From: Flavobacteriia bacterium
GTDB taxonomy: Bacteria > Bacteroidota > Bacteroidia > Flavobacteriales > Flavobacteriaceae
Assembly: GCA_009921175.1 (NCBI GenBank)
Contig: RFYP01000002.1
Location: forward strand, 1 to 64,000
Direction of reading: 5' to 3'
DNA: 64,000 nucleotides
A model generated the notes under the pieces. It searched no databases and was not told where the DNA came from. It was given only the letters and a program-made list of their open reading frames with translations. A program made the translations under genes and the position numbers. The first letter of the stretch is position 1; each line of letters begins with the position of its first letter. Below, one piece after another: positions 18,162-27,637 of the stretch.

Positions 18162-19265
18162 TCAAAAAATAGTGTAAACCATCCGAACGACTCCTATCAA
18201 GGCGTTAGGAATAGCTTCCATAGCTCCAGGTGTATACACCCATTGCAAATTGGGCTTTATCGCCAAGCGGTCATTAAACGGATAGGTGTAATGTATTTCG
18301 AGCACACCCTCTGTAGTACTACCCGACACCTCCCGCTGATAAGATGGACTTGTTTGGGCTTGTGCATAGGCTATCCCCAAAACATCTGGCTTTTGAGGGG
18401 CCAGCAGTCCGGTAAAAACTAGTCCGATGCTGTAATAATTAGCGAGTACAGGAGCTGATGGTGAGGCCGTACCCCATTGCATAAACGCCCCTAAGGTTCG
18501 ATTAGGCTGACGGGGATGCTGGTACAATTGTTGATCTAAAATTCCATAGAGACCATATACCGATGGTCGACTCGGTGAAGCACTGCTTTTCCAATAGCCC
18601 AGCTTATAAACACCCTTTAATTGCTTGGCGTTGGTTTGGTATTGGAGTTCGGAGATATGGAGTAAACCGTCGCGAGCACCCAAATAAAAATCAATAGAAT
18701 GGGGATTATCCGACTCCGAACCAGGGTCACCATCGTATAGGGCTGTAGAAAATTTTAAAGCATGGTTGAGTTCCCATTCTAAAACAATACCCGGACTTGC
18801 CACGGGAAAGATGGGAAAAGGAGCATTGGTTGATAGATCAGGTTGGATACCAAATGAACTATTGATGAACGTACTTCCATTGTCGGTGATGGCAAAAACC
18901 GAATTTAAATCATGCTGACCTATCGTTAGTGATAGTGTGTTCCAAGACCGACGATACCAAAATTGATATAAGCGTAACTTTGACAAGGCCTCAATGTTGT
19001 TGGTAACTTGCAAGTCGCCCACCCAAGCAGAAGAGGGCGCACCGTAGTTGTACAATCCATATACGAACCATTCTCCCGGTCCAAGGTTCCCCGCTACAAT
19101 CAAATCGATATTACCAAGATGACCACTCGCCTGTTGTAACCCGCCCTTAAAATTTGAGGTGAGGTCCTCAGTCAAGGTTAAGGAAGTATGAATCCCTTTG
19201 TTTTGCGCTATAACAAACTGATAAATCAGGCTAAAAAGAAGAAAAAATAAGCGTTGTTGCTTCAA
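18162..19265 (-). CDS. Carbohydrate-selective porin, OprB family
   Basis: Outer-membrane porin of 367 residues. A signal peptide (LFFLLFSLIYQFVIAQ) precedes a barrel resembling OprB: GLYNYGAPSS, LRLYQFWYRR, LTIGQHDLNSVFA and FYLGARDG fit the family pattern of tryptophan- and glycine-rich strands, and the last residues (VRMVYTIF) form a typical terminal strand. The start is a TTG at 19265; an in-frame TGA lies seven codons upstream and no ATG intervenes. OprB takes up sugars in Pseudomonas, but the substrate here is unknown. It ends 87 bases before the OmpA-like gene and may be cotranscribed with it. Confidence 0.75.
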   Translation of the reverse strand: MKQQRLFFLLFSLIYQFVIAQNKGIHTSLTLTEDLTSNFKGGLQQASGHLGNIDLIVAGNLGPGEWFVYGLYNYGAPSSAWVGDLQVTNNIEALSKLRLYQFWYRRSWNTLSLTIGQHDLNSVFAITDNGSTFINSSFGIQPDLSTNAPFPIFPVASPGIVLEWELNHALKFSTALYDGDPGSESDNPHSIDFYLGARDGLLHISELQYQTNAKQLKGVYKLGYWKSSASPSRPSVYGLYGILDQQLYQHPRQPNRTLGAFMQWGTASPSAPVLANYYSIGLVFTGLLAPQKPDVLGIAYAQAQTSPSYQREVSGSTTEGVLEIHYTYPFNDRLAIKPNLQWVYTPGAMEAIPNALIGVVRMVYTIF

Positions 19266-19284
19266 AGTAATAGTGTAATTGGGT

Positions 19285-19292
19285 CAAAACTA
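19285..19292 (-). promoter_or_regulatory. Candidate -7 element of the OprB porin gene
   Basis: TAGTTTTG on the minus strand, 19 bases before the TTG start. No -33 TTG is visible. Confidence 0.35.
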
Positions 19293-19361
19293 CCACAAAT
19301 CCCAATTAAAGAAGTCATTATTTTTAATAAAATAAACACCTGACTCCAGAGGATTAATAAT

Positions 19362-19390
19362 AAAAAAAGCACCATGATATATCATGATGC
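19362..19390 (-). terminator. Intrinsic terminator after tRNA-Arg
   Basis: On the minus strand GCATCATGATA pairs with TATCATGGTGC (11 bp, one G-T wobble) and is followed by seven T. It lies 9 bases past the 3' end of the tRNA. Confidence 0.85.
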
Positions 19391-19398
19391 ATGGTTAG

Positions 19399-19472
19399 TG
19401 ACCCAGGGAGGATTCGAACCCCCAACCCTCAGAGCCGAAATCTGATATTCTATCCAGTTGAACTACTGGGCC
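19399..19472 (-). tRNA. tRNA-Arg (anticodon UCG)
   Basis: A full cloverleaf can be folded on the minus strand: acceptor GGCCCAG/CTGGGTC, D arm GTTC/GAAT, anticodon stem TCAGA/TCTGA with loop TTTCGGC (anticodon TCG), and T arm with loop TTCGAAT. Length is 74 bases, discriminator A, with no encoded CCA. UCG reads CGN arginine codons, mainly CGA. It stands alone and I see no integrated element beside it. Confidence 0.95.
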
Positions 19473-19633
19473 AATGGTTAGGAAATATTTAACCGAAAAA
19501 CGTCGATTAAATTTCAAGCAAATTTACGCATAAAATTGGATCAATGTCACCCAAAATCGCTTTTAAATAACTCGAGCCAAAAGCCGAAAAAGTTTTACTA
19601 TCTTCCCTATACCATAAATAAAAAGAATCTATC

Positions 19634-20548
19634 ATGCAAAGAAGGGCTTTTATCAAATCGGGAACCTTGGGTGCCGTCGGGCTAAGTACTGCTGGTTTTT
19701 TATCGGCACAGATACAACCCACCAAAAGTCCCCTGAAAATTTCATTAACGCCCTGGTCTCTGATCCGTGCAAGCTATGGGGACCTTGACCCCGAGGGCAT
19801 GGATGTTTTTGATTTTCCCGTGGCAGCCAAGTCTCTGGGGTTTGATTATATCGACCACGAAATGTTTCACCTCCCTCGCCCCCTAACTACCGAACATCTG
19901 GAGAAGATGCGAGCCCGATGCGAAGCCGCAGGGGTGGGCAGTGCTGTTTTGCTTACCGGAGGGATTGGAGATCTAGGGGATCCTGATGCTACAAAACGAA
20001 AGAAAGCCATCACTAACTACCAGTATTGGGTCGATGTGGCTGCCGCTCTCGATTGTAGAGCCATGCGCAATGTTTGCGCGGACTTTATTACGATTGATTA
20101 TAAAGAAAAACTCAAATACACCACCGAAGGTGTACACCAACTAGCGATTTATGCCCAAGAAAAAGGCATAGACCTATTGATTGAGAACCACAACGGCTAT
20201 ACCTCCGATCCAGAATGGTTGGCCCAGCTAATGGAAGATGTAAATGAACCCAATGTGGGGGTTTTGGGCGATTTTAGCAATTGGCGTATCCAACAAAATC
20301 CCGATCGCTTTTATCCTGATCCCTATAAAGGCATTGAAATACTGGCACCATATATCCGTGCAGTAAGTGCTAAATCCGAAGATTTTACCCCAGAGGGAGA
20401 AGAGTCACGTATCGATTACCAAAAAATGCTAAAAATCCTTCACAATGCCCCTCACTTAATGTTTGCGGGAGTAGAGTTTTTTGGAACTGAAATAACCCGA
20501 AATGAGGGAGCGCTCAAAACCAAGGCCTTGCTGGAAAAATATTGGTAG
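19634..20548 (+). CDS. Tat-exported sugar phosphate isomerase/epimerase-like TIM-barrel protein
   Basis: 304 residues. The N-terminus MQRRAFIKSGTLGAVGLSTAGFLSA is a twin-arginine signal (RRAFIK). The rest is an AP-endonuclease-2/xylose-isomerase-like TIM barrel, with FDYIDHEMFHLP, IDLLIENHNGY and GVLGDFSNW supplying acidic and histidine metal ligands in the places usual for the family. Members act on sugars or inositols, and many from Bacteroidota are annotated only by fold, so the substrate is open. It is monocistronic and divergent from the tRNA; I found no clear promoter. A TAT signal suggests a periplasmic location. Confidence 0.8.
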   Translation: MQRRAFIKSGTLGAVGLSTAGFLSAQIQPTKSPLKISLTPWSLIRASYGDLDPEGMDVFDFPVAAKSLGFDYIDHEMFHLPRPLTTEHLEKMRARCEAAGVGSAVLLTGGIGDLGDPDATKRKKAITNYQYWVDVAAALDCRAMRNVCADFITIDYKEKLKYTTEGVHQLAIYAQEKGIDLLIENHNGYTSDPEWLAQLMEDVNEPNVGVLGDFSNWRIQQNPDRFYPDPYKGIEILAPYIRAVSAKSEDFTPEGEESRIDYQKMLKILHNAPHLMFAGVEFFGTEITRNEGALKTKALLEKYW

Positions 20549-20557
20549 CTAATTCAA

Positions 20558-21007
20558 CTAGGAAAGTCTTTGCTTTACAAACATAGCAATGGTCTTACCA
20601 TCGGCTTTCCCGGCCATTTTTTGATTGGCCATACCCATCACTTTTCCCATATCTTTCATACTTGAGGCACCCACCTCAGCAATGATTTGATCAATGACTG
20701 CTGCCACTTCTTGTTCCGAAAGCTGCTCGGGCAAAAAGGCCTCAATCACCTGGGCCTGGGCTTCTTCGGGTTCGGCTAAATCGACACGGTTTTGTGCTCT
20801 AAAAATCGAAGCACTTTCTTTACGTTGTTTAACCAATTTTTGCAAAAGTTTAATTTCGTCATCCTCAGTCAACTGGGCAGATCCTCCACTTTGGGTTTTG
20901 GCCAAAAGCAAGGCTGATTTTATCGCGCGAAGCGATTCTAATTGAAGGCTGTCTTTGGCCCGCATGGCCGCTTTGAGTGCAGTGGTTATTTGTTCTTCTA
21001 GGCTCAT
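20558..21007 (-). CDS. GatB/YqeY domain protein
   Basis: 149-residue protein of the YqeY family, resembling the tail domain of GatB in the Asp-tRNA(Asn)/Glu-tRNA(Gln) amidotransferase; its cellular role is not settled. Motifs seen: LESLRAIKSALLLAK, LVKQRKESASIF, EEAQAQVIEAFLPEQLSE and MGKVMGMANQKMAGKADGK. The track starts at TTG 21013; ATG 21007 lies two bases past the ftsZ stop and is preferred. It is the last gene of the dcw operon, a position conserved in Bacteroidota. Confidence 0.9.
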   Translation of the reverse strand: MSLEEQITTALKAAMRAKDSLQLESLRAIKSALLLAKTQSGGSAQLTEDDEIKLLQKLVKQRKESASIFRAQNRVDLAEPEEAQAQVIEAFLPEQLSEQEVAAVIDQIIAEVGASSMKDMGKVMGMANQKMAGKADGKTIAMFVKQRLS

Positions 21008-21009
21008 AA

Positions 21010-23181
21010 TCAATCAACGTTGTCGTGTAAATAGGAGTTATTGGAGCGCAACTGAATGTCATCATTGCTGTCGCGATCTACAGAGATACGCGACCCGGTT
21101 TGTTCTTCCGAAAAAGCATCCAAATCAATTCCTTGACGTTTATAGGCCGGCTGGCGTTCTAATTCCTCAATCTTGTGCAAATTGGCTTTAAAAACATAAT
21201 TGAACTTTTTCAATTGGGCTTTACGCTTTTCGTTTTCTATTCGTACCGTTTTCTGAATGGTCCGGTCAAAGGGATGGTTTGTTTGCTCCTCGGCAGGTGT
21301 ATCTTCCGAAGTAGTTTCTTCTTCTTTCAGCTGTTGGACTTCAGTGGTAGCCTTGGGCGAGAAAGTAATTTCTTCAGTATCCTGAAATACCGTTTCTAAA
21401 TCGTGTTTTACTGGGTTGGGCTCTTCGGCCTGGTTTTCGTCGATGGGTTCGGGTGCAACGTCATTTGCTTCTTCAAAAGTTGCGGCCAGGGGAAGGTCAA
21501 AATCAAAGGTGATTTGTGTTTCTGGTTCGGCAACAATTTCTTCTTCATCAAGCACTTCCATTTCCATCACCGCTTCATCCAAATCATTGATGATAAATGC
21601 TTCGGCTTGGGCAGGGGGTTCAAAATCCAAAACAATGGCTTCTTCTTCCAGGTCCTCAGAAACCGTTTCTGCATTGGTAGTTTCTTCAAGGGATTGTTCA
21701 AATTCATCCACCGGTGACATAAACTGAGGTTCTTGCTCTGCAGCTATAATTTCATAAACAACCTCCAAATTATATAGGGCTTCTTCAGAAAGTAATTCAG
21801 CGGATGTCTCTTCATTGGACACTTGGGTGTCATTTAAATCTTCCGCAACAATATGATTATCAATTGTATTGATTTCTTCTAAAGAAACTTCGTATGCTTC
21901 TTCATCGGTTAGAGAAAACATTTGAGGTGCTTCCATTGGGTCTTCTTCAGCCGCGATCACTTCTTCCTCTGTGGTGGGATTTGATTCTTCCTCTAACTCA
22001 GTATCGTCTATGAGTAGATGAGTTACTTCGGGTTGGGCTTTGGGAAAAAGTGGCTTGTCCAAGGGGTCCATTTCGTTGGAACTAGTATCTGATCCAACTT
22101 TGGTGTTTTGCAGGTCTCCCAAATCGTGCTGCATCACCTGATCTTCTTCGAGGTTATGAATGATTTTTTTGGCCTCGCTATTGACGATTTCATGTTGTTG
22201 ATCGGCATTAAAACCTGTGGCTATCACTGTTACAGATATGGCCGCATCGAGGCTTTCGTCTTCACCCACTCCCATGATGATGTTGGCATTATGCCCTGCT
22301 TCGTCTTGGATAAAATCGTTGATTTCACCGATTTCGTCGATGGTGATTTCTTCGGTACCCGAAACAATCAAAAGCAACACATTTTTACAGCCCTTAATTT
22401 TATTGTCATTGAGCAAGGGAGAATCTAAGGCTTTTACGATTGCTTCTTGCGCTCTTTGAGCACCAGATGCCTGTGCTGAACCCATGATGGCCGTACCACT
22501 ATTGGTCAGTACGGTTTTGGCGTCCTTAAGGTCAATATTTTGGGTATAGTGATGGGTGATTACTTCGGCTATACCTCTTGCGGCAGTAGCCAAAACTTCG
22601 TCTGCTTTGGCAAAACCGGTTTTAAAACCTAAGTTGCCGTACACCTCGCGGAGTTTATTGTTGTTGATGACAATCAGCGAATCAACCTCAGCACGAAGCT
22701 TATCAAGTCCATCCTGGGCCTGATCGAGGCGTAATTTTCCTTCGAATTGAAAGGGCATGGTGACGATCCCCACCGTAAGAATATCCATTGCTTTGGCCAT
22801 TCGAGCCAAAATAGGCGCGGCACCCGTACCGGTTCCACCACCCATTCCGGCAGTGATAAAGATCATTTTGGTATGGGTTTCCAACAACGCCTGAAGGGTT
22901 TCCATACTCTCCTCGGCCGCCTTGGCCCCAACTTCGGGATTTGCACCGGCTCCTAGCCCCTCGGTCAGGGTGGCCCCTAACTGAATTTTTATCGGTACAG
23001 GACTTTCTTGCAAGGCTTGTGCATCGGTATTACAAACCACAAAATCTACCCCATTGATTCCTTGCTGAAACATGTGGTTGATGGCATTGCTACCTCCGCC
23101 TCCCACACCGATTACTTTGATGACGTTGCTTCGGTTTTTGGGTAAATCAAAACTGAAATTGCTGTTCGAAATCTCTTCCAT
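21010..23181 (-). CDS. ftsZ: Cell division GTPase FtsZ with a very long acidic tail
   Basis: Tubulin-like GTPase that forms the division ring. The core (residues about 15-325) has VIGVGGGGSNAINHM, the tubulin signature GMGGGTGTGAAP and NNNKLREVY. A 310-residue linker rich in Glu and Asp follows (about 326-635), then a basic segment (KTVRIENEKRKAQLKKFNYVF) and IEELERQPAYKRQGIDL, conserved in Bacteroidota FtsZ. At 723 residues it is about twice the size of E. coli FtsZ, and I believe longer than most flavobacterial ones (roughly 640-680). It lies 8 bases after ftsA. Confidence 0.96.
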   Translation of the reverse strand: MEEISNSNFSFDLPKNRSNVIKVIGVGGGGSNAINHMFQQGINGVDFVVCNTDAQALQESPVPIKIQLGATLTEGLGAGANPEVGAKAAEESMETLQALLETHTKMIFITAGMGGGTGTGAAPILARMAKAMDILTVGIVTMPFQFEGKLRLDQAQDGLDKLRAEVDSLIVINNNKLREVYGNLGFKTGFAKADEVLATAARGIAEVITHHYTQNIDLKDAKTVLTNSGTAIMGSAQASGAQRAQEAIVKALDSPLLNDNKIKGCKNVLLLIVSGTEEITIDEIGEINDFIQDEAGHNANIIMGVGEDESLDAAISVTVIATGFNADQQHEIVNSEAKKIIHNLEEDQVMQHDLGDLQNTKVGSDTSSNEMDPLDKPLFPKAQPEVTHLLIDDTELEEESNPTTEEEVIAAEEDPMEAPQMFSLTDEEAYEVSLEEINTIDNHIVAEDLNDTQVSNEETSAELLSEEALYNLEVVYEIIAAEQEPQFMSPVDEFEQSLEETTNAETVSEDLEEEAIVLDFEPPAQAEAFIINDLDEAVMEMEVLDEEEIVAEPETQITFDFDLPLAATFEEANDVAPEPIDENQAEEPNPVKHDLETVFQDTEEITFSPKATTEVQQLKEEETTSEDTPAEEQTNHPFDRTIQKTVRIENEKRKAQLKKFNYVFKANLHKIEELERQPAYKRQGIDLDAFSEEQTGSRISVDRDSNDDIQLRSNNSYLHDNVD

Positions 23182-23189
23182 TTCAATAA

Positions 23190-24512
23190 TTATGCGTTAT
23201 CTAAAAAATTTTTAAACTTGTCGGCCCACCGTTCAAGGATGGTTTTGCGATTCAGGGCAATGGGATCTTCCACCGGGTCGGCTTCGGTCTCCGTTAGCTG
23301 TACTTCTTCGCCTACTGGGGCTGTTGCAACTTGGGGAGCTTGGTGTTTCGCATCGGTCTCCAGGGCATTCATCAAAAGTCCAACCGCCGTGGCAAAAACA
23401 GGACTGGTTTGTGTAGTGGGGGTTTCCCCCGCCAAATGCTCACCGGGATAACCTATACGGGTATCCATACCGGTAATGTATTCGACCAGTTGCTTTAGAT
23501 GTTTGAGTTGGCTTCCTCCACCGGTGAGTACAATTCCGGCGATGAGTTTTTTCTTTTGCTCGTTATGGCCGTAGTTTTTGATTTCCAAAAAGACTTGCTC
23601 GATAATCTCTACCACTCGTGCATTGATGATTTTTGAAAGTGTTTTTAGTGAAATTTCTTTGGGATCTCTTCCTTGCAAGCCGGGGATAGAGACAATCTCG
23701 GTTTCGCGATTTTCACCCGGCCAGGCAGAACCAAATTTTACTTTCAACAGTTCGGCTTGCTTTTCGATAATCGAACAACCTTCTTTGATGTCTTCGGTGA
23801 TGACATTTCCTCCAAAAGGAATTACGGCCGTGTGGCGGATGATGCCATCTTTAAAAATGGCCAAATCTGTTGTACCACCACCGATGTCGATAAGGGCAAC
23901 ACCGGCTTCTTTTTCTTCACGACTTAAAACTGCTTCCGAAGAGGCCAAAGGCTCCAAGGTGATATTGCTCAGCTCTAGGTCGGCACTTTTGATGCATCGC
24001 CCAATATTGCGAATCGAAGATACTTGTCCGACCACCACATGGAAATTGGCTTCCAGACGGCCCCCATACATCCCGATGGGTTCTTTGATCTCTGCTTGGC
24101 CATCGACCTTGTATTCTTGAGGAAGTACATGAATAATTTCTTCCCCCGGAAGCATCACCAGTTTATAGACTTGCTGAATCAGGGCTTCAATATCTTTCTC
24201 ATCGATAACTTCTTCGGGGTGTTGTCGGGTGATATAGTCACTGTGTTGTAGACTTCTGATATGCTGTCCGGCTATACCCACTACAACACGTTCGACCGGC
24301 ATACCCGAATTGATTTTAGCTTCGTCCACCGATTGTTGAATAGACTGAATGGTTTGGGTGATGTTATTGACGACCCCTCGGTGAACACCCAAGCTTTTGG
24401 ATTTTCCAATGCCTAAGATTTCAACCTTACCAAATTCGTTTTTCTTGCCAACCATGGCGACGATTTTGGTCGTTCCGATGTCGAGTCCTACAGAGATATT
24501 TTCTTGTTCCAT
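23190..24512 (-). CDS. ftsA: Cell division protein FtsA
   Basis: Actin-fold protein that tethers FtsZ to the membrane. ATP-binding signatures: VGLDIGTTKIVAMVG (phosphate 1), VALIDIGGGTTDLAIF (phosphate 2) and GIVLTGGGSQL (adenosine). Domain 1C lies between, and the last residues (ILERWADKFKNFLDN) form the amphipathic membrane-targeting helix. 440 residues from ATG 24512; the TTA-rich extension to 24533 in the track is not conserved. It sits 4 bases after ftsQ. Confidence 0.95.
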   Translation of the reverse strand: MEQENISVGLDIGTTKIVAMVGKKNEFGKVEILGIGKSKSLGVHRGVVNNITQTIQSIQQSVDEAKINSGMPVERVVVGIAGQHIRSLQHSDYITRQHPEEVIDEKDIEALIQQVYKLVMLPGEEIIHVLPQEYKVDGQAEIKEPIGMYGGRLEANFHVVVGQVSSIRNIGRCIKSADLELSNITLEPLASSEAVLSREEKEAGVALIDIGGGTTDLAIFKDGIIRHTAVIPFGGNVITEDIKEGCSIIEKQAELLKVKFGSAWPGENRETEIVSIPGLQGRDPKEISLKTLSKIINARVVEIIEQVFLEIKNYGHNEQKKKLIAGIVLTGGGSQLKHLKQLVEYITGMDTRIGYPGEHLAGETPTTQTSPVFATAVGLLMNALETDAKHQAPQVATAPVGEEVQLTETEADPVEDPIALNRKTILERWADKFKNFLDNA

Positions 24513-24516
24513 AACG

Positions 24517-25233
24517 TTATAAAACTGAGGCAACCACTTGTTGTGCTACGGTCAAATCGATTTTGTGCACATCGGGTTGCGGGTTATTTAATTTATAATA
24601 GGCACAAAAGGCCTTGATTTTTTTGGTTTTTTCGTTCATCTGGGTTGCGGTTCCAAAATAGACATCAAAGCCAAATGAGCGTAGCTGAAGCGTATAGCCT
24701 TGGCCATTTTTTTGGAGTCCCACCAGTTCACCCATCCAAAAAGGATCGGCTTGCAAATCTTCAACAAAGGCCACCACCTCGGGGGCCAGTTCAGGGGCCA
24801 AGTCTCCAAAAAATAGGGGAACATCTGCCGTGTATTTTTTTGATAAAGCAAACGCTTGCGAATGCATATCGAGGTAATAACTACGAGAACCTTGGACACG
24901 TATGTAGGGTTTGCGTTCTTCAATAAAAATTTTTAGAGTTCCTTCCGGAGTAGCGTAAACAGCTGCATTTTGTACCGATTCTACAGCACCTATCAGCCCC
25001 TCTACTCTATTCAAATCTAAGCTATCTTTTGCTCCTACAGGAAACTGCCCTAATTTTTGTTTTAAAAAGTTTTCAACGAAAGGGCGGTCTAAAAATTTAG
25101 GCACTTCTTCTTGAAAATAAATGTTAAACGTATGGTATTTTCTCAGGTCATTTTGCCACCTACTAAAGAGGGATAAGCCAATCAATAGCAGGGCCATCAG
25201 ACTACAAAAAACGATTTGATGGATTTTTTTCAT
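24517..25233 (-). CDS. ftsQ: Cell division protein FtsQ
   Basis: Bitopic inner-membrane divisome protein, 238 residues. A short cytoplasmic head (MKKIHQ) precedes one membrane segment (IVFCSLMALLLIGLSLF), then a POTRA-like and beta domain with RVEGLIGAVESVQNAAVYATPEGTL and VFIEERKPYIRV-like sequence. Divergent in sequence from E. coli FtsQ but fixed by position between murC and ftsA. It overlaps the murC stop by 4 bases (ATGA). Confidence 0.9.
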   Translation of the reverse strand: MKKIHQIVFCSLMALLLIGLSLFSRWQNDLRKYHTFNIYFQEEVPKFLDRPFVENFLKQKLGQFPVGAKDSLDLNRVEGLIGAVESVQNAAVYATPEGTLKIFIEERKPYIRVQGSRSYYLDMHSQAFALSKKYTADVPLFFGDLAPELAPEVVAFVEDLQADPFWMGELVGLQKNGQGYTLQLRSFGFDVYFGTATQMNEKTKKIKAFCAYYKLNNPQPDVHKIDLTVAQQVVASVL

Positions 25234-26549
25234 GCCGTCTTGATTAGGTTTTGAAAATGAGTACCGATATCCCCTGCGCCCAAAACTGCGATCAGGTCAC
25301 AAGAAGAGGTTTGTATATAAGTCTCCAATTGGTCTGGATGGAGCTTTGTTTTTTCTTGATGTGATAGGGCATCCAAAAGTCGGTCGGTGGTGATTCCGGC
25401 TATGGGCCGTTCACGGGCCGGATAGATATCCATCAGGGCCACGGTATCAAAAAGTTCCAACACCTGACAAAAAGCAGTCCAAAAGTCTTGGGTTCTTGAA
25501 AACAAATGGGGTTGGAACACTACACCTATTTTTAGGTCCGTATAATGGGTTCGTAAAGCATTATAAACCGCCTGTATTTCTTCAGGATGATGAGCATAGT
25601 CGTCAATCAAAATTTTGTTTTGCCAAGTAAAGCGATTCATTCGGCGTTGTATCCCCTGAAAATCAGCAAGTGCATTGGCCATAGTCGCGACATCAAAGCC
25701 AAGTTGATGTCCGAGGGCTAAGGCACCAAGCGCATTCATCAAATTGTGCTGCCCCAGCATAGGGAGTCGTGTTTTGGAAAAAGTTCCTCCGGGGGTAATC
25801 AAGGTAAATTCAAACCCCTCTTCAGTTCTAGACAAATCCTTTGCACGGTAGTCCACCGATGCCCCAAAACCATAGGTCAACCCCGAAAGCGGGAGGCCCT
25901 CTGCATGGACTAACCCCTCGGAGGTGCTTTGACTAAAAGTAACAAAGGTATCCCTGAGATTTTGAGCGGTAGTGTATATGTCCAAATGATCGGCATCCAT
26001 CGAGGTAATGGCAATTTGAGCAGGGTGTAACTGTAAAAACGAACGGTCGTATTCATCGGCCTCAACCAACAGATAATCGGTACCCGTAGCGATATAATTC
26101 GATTCAAATCCCTTTAAAATACCCCCTACAAAAGCGGTAAACGATTGGTTGGTCGCGTGCATCAAGTGGGCCAAAAGTGCCGTGGTAGTGGTTTTTCCAT
26201 GGGTACCTCCCACAGCAATGGTGTAAATGGATTTGGATAAACTGCCGAGGACCTCAGCACGTTTTTTTACCGAATAGGAATGTTTCTGAAAATAGACCAA
26301 CTGGGGATGTGTCTTGGGCAATGCCGGAGTATAGATGATTTGGGTTTCGGTTGACATGCATGCGCTGGGAATTGCGTCTACACCCTCGTCATAGGTGATG
26401 GTGATGCCCAAAGCTTCCAAATCACGGGTGAGGGATGTGGAGGTTTTGTCATAACCATAAACCCGATGTTGCTGGTGTAAGAAATGACGGGCCAAAGCCG
26501 ACATGCCGATACCGCCAATTCCCAAAAAGTAATAGGTGGTTTTGGTCAT
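25230..26549 (-). CDS. murC: UDP-N-acetylmuramate--L-alanine ligase
   Basis: Adds L-alanine to UDP-MurNAc, the first peptide step of murein precursor synthesis, in the cytoplasm. 439 residues: N-terminal Rossmann domain (FLGIGGIGMSALARHF), central ATPase (GGTHGKTTTTALLAH; LLVEADEYDRSFL) and C-terminal ligase domain (DDYAHHPEEI). Overlaps murG and ftsQ by 4 bases on each side, so translation is probably coupled. Confidence 0.96.
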   Translation of the reverse strand: MTKTTYYFLGIGGIGMSALARHFLHQQHRVYGYDKTSTSLTRDLEALGITITYDEGVDAIPSACMSTETQIIYTPALPKTHPQLVYFQKHSYSVKKRAEVLGSLSKSIYTIAVGGTHGKTTTTALLAHLMHATNQSFTAFVGGILKGFESNYIATGTDYLLVEADEYDRSFLQLHPAQIAITSMDADHLDIYTTAQNLRDTFVTFSQSTSEGLVHAEGLPLSGLTYGFGASVDYRAKDLSRTEEGFEFTLITPGGTFSKTRLPMLGQHNLMNALGALALGHQLGFDVATMANALADFQGIQRRMNRFTWQNKILIDDYAHHPEEIQAVYNALRTHYTDLKIGVVFQPHLFSRTQDFWTAFCQVLELFDTVALMDIYPARERPIAGITTDRLLDALSHQEKTKLHPDQLETYIQTSSCDLIAVLGAGDIGTHFQNLIKTA

Positions 26550-27637
26550 GCGGCGCGGAGTTTTTCTAGTTCATCAACGATAGTCTTCGCCGCATCGGGG
26601 CGCCCTAACTTTTGAATTTCTTGTCCCATTTTCTCACGCAATACATCGTCTTTCCAAAGGGATTCAAAAGCGTGTATAAATTCTTTTTCCAAGTCTTTTT
26701 CGGCCAGTACTTGGGCGGCACCTTTTTGGGCCAGGGCTTGGGCATTGTGCATTTGATGGTTTTCGGCCACATTGGGGGATGGAATCAACAAACAGGGTTT
26801 CCCGGCGATACAAAGCTCAGAGAGGGTCCCCGCCCCGGATCGGGAGATAATCAAATCGGCGGCAGCATACAATTGATCCATTTCGGCCACAAAAGGTACT
26901 ACCGTACAATTTGTATTCTGATAAGATTTGTAGGTGTCATAGTAAAGGCTTCCACATTGCCAAATGAGCTCTATTTGATGCGTTGCAAAATAGCTATTGT
27001 GATCGGCCACAATTTGATTAATTTTTCGGGCGCCCAGGCTCCCCCCAAGCACCACAAGGGTATTGGAATTGGGGTTTCGCCCAAAAAAGGCCTTAGCCTT
27101 TTTGGAATCTATACCGTGTTGGGTTAGGTTTTTTCTAATTGGATTACCTGTAATTACCAGTTTATTAGATGGGAAAAAGCGTTCCATGCCCTCATAGGCT
27201 ACGGCGATTTTCTTTACCCTTTTTCCCAAAATCTTATTAGTAATTCCGGGGTATGAATTTTGTTCTTGAATCAGTGCCGGAATCCCTAACCACGATGCAA
27301 CAAACAAAAGGGGTCCACTGGCAAAACCTCCGGTTCCCACGACCATTTGGGGTTTAAAGCGAACGATTATGACCAGAGCTTGCACTAAACTCACCAGCAG
27401 TTTGATTGGGAAAAGCAGGTTACGCAATGACAAAGACCGTTGTAAACCATCGATCCACAGGCCTTTGATAGGGTAGCCATTTTGAGGTATTTTTTCCATT
27501 TCCATACGACCCAAAGCACCAACAAACAAGATATCGGCATCCTCTTCCCGTGCTTGTAAGGCTTGGGCTATGGCCAGTGCCGGGTATATATGCCCGCCGG
27601 TTCCTCCTCCTGATATGATAATTTTAGACGGTTTCAC
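26546..27637 (-). CDS. murG: UDP-GlcNAc:lipid I N-acetylglucosaminyltransferase
   Basis: GT28 enzyme that converts lipid I to lipid II on the inner face of the plasma membrane. 363 residues with ISGGGTGGHIYPALAIA at the N-terminus, TGNPIRKNL, VVLGGSLGARKIN and the donor-binding ISRSGAGTLSEL and PSPNVAENHQ. The start is GTG at 27637; the codon directly before it is TGA in frame and no ATG is near, so the non-ATG start is forced. It overlaps the ftsW end by 14 bases. Confidence 0.95.
   Translation of the reverse strand: MKPSKIIISGGGTGGHIYPALAIAQALQAREEDADILFVGALGRMEMEKIPQNGYPIKGLWIDGLQRSLSLRNLLFPIKLLVSLVQALVIIVRFKPQMVVGTGGFASGPLLFVASWLGIPALIQEQNSYPGITNKILGKRVKKIAVAYEGMERFFPSNKLVITGNPIRKNLTQHGIDSKKAKAFFGRNPNSNTLVVLGGSLGARKINQIVADHNSYFATHQIELIWQCGSLYYDTYKSYQNTNCTVVPFVAEMDQLYAAADLIISRSGAGTLSELCIAGKPCLLIPSPNVAENHQMHNAQALAQKGAAQVLAEKDLEKEFIHAFESLWKDDVLREKMGQEIQKLGRPDAAKTIVDELEKLRAA

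Noticed and set aside
19399-19472. tRNA-Arg as an integration site
   Set aside because: No integrase, no direct repeat of the tRNA 3' end and ordinary chromosomal genes on both sides.
23578-24120. 180-residue ORF opposite ftsA
   Set aside because: Antisense shadow of ftsA; low-complexity serine and proline pattern arises from codon use of the real gene.
26612-27127. 171-residue ORF opposite murG
   Set aside because: Antisense shadow of murG without promoter or homology.
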